Source: Mercurialis annua
Lineage: Eukaryota > Streptophyta > Magnoliopsida > Malpighiales > Euphorbiaceae
Length of the DNA: 64,000 nt
Direction: 5' to 3'
NCBI RefSeq assembly: GCF_937616625.2
Contig: NC_065571.1
Coordinates: forward strand, 52,437,651 to 52,501,650
In this document: positions 61,547 through 64,000 of the stretch, piece after piece
Layout of the letters: each line of letters opens with the position of its first letter
Numbering within the stretch: position 1 is the first letter of the stretch
Notes under the pieces: model-generated
What the model was told of the DNA's origin: nothing
The model's database searches: none
What the model saw: the letters and a program-made list of their open reading frames with translations, nothing else
Program-made: the position numbers and the translations under genes

Positions 61547-61640
61547 AAAGAAAAAAATCTAGAGAAAATAAAAAGCTGAGCACATACCTTGACTGCTAAT
61601 TCTCCAGTAGCCCAACAAGAACTATTTGCAACAGACAGTT

Positions 61641-62820
61641 TCCTTGAGCTTTGGTGTGCTATGTGATATACGTATATTAGGTAAATCTACAACCAACTAA
61701 ATAAAAAGGAAACCATGAAAACAGGTTTACTAACTAGTTGCTTGGCTGTAACATCAAGAAATTCGGGCAATCGAGGGCGCAAATGTACACACACAACTGA
61801 GGAAGTATAAAGATATTCAAATAAAAAATCAAAAACTATTCAGTTGTTTAGATATGAAATCTAAGACTAATCATTCACCAATCACACAAAAAATGCTCAA
61901 AACTTACATGAAAATTGTACCAACAATCAAGCGCAATACCTACCTAGAACCCAATCAAATCAAACTACAAACCCAAAAAACTCAAAGCTCATAAAAAGAT
62001 TCTCAGAATAACTGAAAATTCACAAACACGTAGCTAAAAAATAAAAAACACAACTAGGCACACAAACCCATTTAAAAGAGAAAAACAAAGCAAAAATTAC
62101 TCACACAAATACACTCACAAAGAAGACACCTACAAACTAAAAGACAGACAAACACTAAGGAAAAAAATACACAAATCCACAAACACTAAGACACAAAAAT
62201 ACAAAAACGTTTCACACCCAAAATTACACAAAATCACAAAAGAAAGGACACAAAACCACATACACAAAACCTAGAACCCAAATCAAATCAAGCCGCAAAG
62301 CACACAAAAAAACTCTCAGAGAAACTAAAAATTCACAAACACATGTAGAAAAAAACAAAATCACGACTAGCCAGACAAATCCACTCACAAGAGAAACACA
62401 AAAACAAAAATTACTAACACGAACACATTCGCACTCAACATAAACACTGATTTTGCACAAAATCACAAATATTACTGACCTAAAGAAAGACACTCACAAA
62501 ATCACAAACACTGAAACACAAAATACACTGAGAGAGATATAGACAAATATAAACACACATATAAAGAACATAGAAGCACTAACACAGGTATAAACGAACA
62601 CAAACACGGAGAGAAACAGAGAACTAAAAAACTCAGAGAGAAAACAAAATCAAAATACGAAAACAGAGCAAACAAACACAGATATAGAGAAGAATCCATA
62701 AATATGAGCACAGAACTAGAGAAACACGAACAATCAGAGAGAAAACAAAATTTAAATAGAAAGCAAACAGAGACAGAGATAGAGAAAATAAATGAAATGA
62801 AATGGCGGGCATTGAGAAAA
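61641..62820. other. Cytosine/adenine-rich stretch at the right end of the array
   Basis: On the plus strand the DNA is built of cacaaac, acacaaa and gagagaaa words with very little G-C balance; on the minus strand this is a pyrimidine-rich leader-like region. It ends near 62800 in atggcgggcattgag. Long minus-strand ORFs here are low-complexity. It could be the promoter/leader side of whatever transcript gave rise to the array. Confidence 0.45.
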
Positions 62821-64000
62821 ATAATGGTGGCGGGTTCGGTTCGGCTTATTTATAATCGTATACTAAAATCCTAATAAGAACTGGTTTTGGTTTGGATGTA
62901 ACGGCTCTCTATAATTCCCAAACCATTTGGGAATCAAATTGCAACGTGGCGTATCCTTTCCGAAACAGAAAATAAATGACAGCTGTTGATTTTTTTAACC
63001 GAACAGTAAATAAATTTTGATTTTTTAACCCGCTCTTCTATAGTAGCCTTCAATTTTGATTTTGGTTTACAATTATTTTGTTTTAGATCCATTTAGGAAT
63101 ATAACTCATTATTTTGTTTTAGATCCATTTAGGAATATAACTCCCACGTGGCGTATTTTATTTTTTTGTCAAAAATAGCTTACTCTAATTGTTAGCGGGG
63201 GTTAGCGGGAGTTAATGTTAGACATTTTTTAAATAGACACACTGCCCATAACCTAACTAAAAATGAGCCAATCCATTTTTTATTTCTATATTGTTCTTTT
63301 TTTCATTTAAGAATTTCACTACATATTAATATAACCTCATAAAATAGGGGTGATGCTATCCAAGTGAAATCTATCCGGATAAAATGCTCTTTTTATTTAT
63401 TTGATTATTTAACTAAAAATTATTACTAGTTTAACCTTTTATAATTTTGTTATTACTACCATTATTTTTTTAAAATTTTATTCACCTTAATATTTACTTT
63501 CAGTATTTTACATTTCTCAACAATTTATCTTTACTCTAACTAATTTTTATCTCTATTTATCTTCATTTACGTGAAATCTTAATTGTCTGTAAATGAAATA
63601 TATATTATTACAAAAGCAAAATTTTAGTTACAAATCAAATGAAAGTTACCACGAAAAAAACAATTTTTATTGCCAAAGTATACAAACAAGAGACATTAAA
63701 AGTTCCTTAATTATTTTATTATACTAGCATCAGACTTATACGGTGCACGACATTTATTTTTATTTGATTTATGATAATATATCTATACAAATTTTATTAG
63801 AGAACAGTTTTCCTTACACGTTTAATATCTTTGAGATAATTTTATTACTATTACTTAAATATGTATGTGACAATTTTTCATATAATACATAATTAATGTT
63901 ATTTTCATATTTATTTTTACCAAATTTTATTGAGCAAATTTTCTACAGTATCTTATTTTTAAACCTATTTACCACGCTGCCCGGATTTTGGACCCCTTTT
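62821..64000. other. Intergenic DNA to the window end
   Basis: AT-rich with no gene. Contains a tandem 36-bp duplication at 63072-63143 followed by a CACGTG G-box. No other structure recognised. Confidence 0.45.
63072..63143. repeat. Two tandem copies of a 36-bp unit
   Basis: Copies at 63072-63107 and 63108-63143 are identical; each begins attattttgttttag and ends ggaatataactc. A CACGTG hexamer follows at 63145-63150. Confidence 0.9.

Larger units (their letters stand above)
59453..61640 (-). pseudogene. Array unit 6: best-preserved transportin/nucleotidase chimera
   Basis: Transcription order: SVANSSCWATGELAVK exon at 61635-61588; VRQEI exon near 61487-61411 (frameshift, then stop); [25 protein letters not shown]...HVENFMQSW near 61285-61170; DDIKKEDAFQGLCAM near 61075-61020; ALSSLLFMCEAIPSWH near 60935-60865; SKVLHSELCQVLHGYKQ near 60785-60732; then nucleotidase WGRIHNLLLEGGLTYNAISE... 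exon at 60251-60128, RDIHVLIFSAGIIEE near 60003-59955 and KNVKVVSNRVVFDND near 59870-59790. Transportin N-terminal HEAT repeats and its last exon are missing, as is the nucleotidase catalytic exon. The in-frame stop in LNK-stop-LIENS also occurs in units 3 and 4. Confidence 0.75.

Noticed and set aside
62224..62711. Two minus-strand ORFs of 89 and 69 codons, hydrophobic and looking like membrane proteins
   Set aside because: They are translations of a CACAAAC-rich low-complexity stretch; any such tract gives Phe/Leu/Val/Cys-rich frames.

Overview
The window is nuclear DNA of a flowering plant, most likely a eudicot. It is AT-rich, its genes have many short GT-AG introns, it is full of small DNA transposons, and it carries a plastid insertion whose rpoC1 copy still has its group II intron (grasses have lost that intron). 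I cannot name the species. Exon edges below come from reading splice sites against conserved protein motifs; no RNA evidence was available.

Left part, 0-18 kb. A GH17 beta-1,3-glucanase with an X8 domain (+, 2564-4900) converges on the proteasome ATPase RPT1 (-, 8152-5291, ten exons, one GC-AG intron). A HAD-superfamily nucleotidase-like gene (+, 11436-14073, six exons) follows. Next comes a plastid-derived insertion of about 2.7 kb holding a broken rpoC1 (about 14571-17322).

Middle part, 18-40 kb. A complete 24-exon LKR/SDH gene (-, 26981-18007) encodes the bifunctional lysine-catabolism enzyme, 1048 aa. About 10 kb upstream lies a second copy in the same orientation (-, 39722-36719) with the same first ten exons but no SDH half. 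Its stop codon overlaps the conserved 5' splice site, so it appears to be a genomically fixed monofunctional LKR. A type I pectin methylesterase (+, 33191-36327, three exons) lies between the two and converges on the short copy.

Right part, 40-64 kb. Three Mutator-type MITEs and one hAT MITE, all with recognisable target-site duplications, sit at 40.0-42.1 kb. Interstitial telomere-like repeats lie at about 44.5 kb. From about 44.2 to 61.6 kb there is an array of 1.8-2.4 kb units. Each unit is a minus-strand chimera of exon-like pieces from different genes: importin-beta-type transportin, cytosolic pyrimidine 5'-nucleotidase (UMPH-1/cN-III type), and a coiled-coil protein. Shared stops and frameshifts show these are pseudogene fragments, at least some broken before they multiplied.

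No tRNA, rRNA or CRISPR was seen. The best leads are the LKR-only gene with its splice-site stop, and the chimeric transportin/nucleotidase array.
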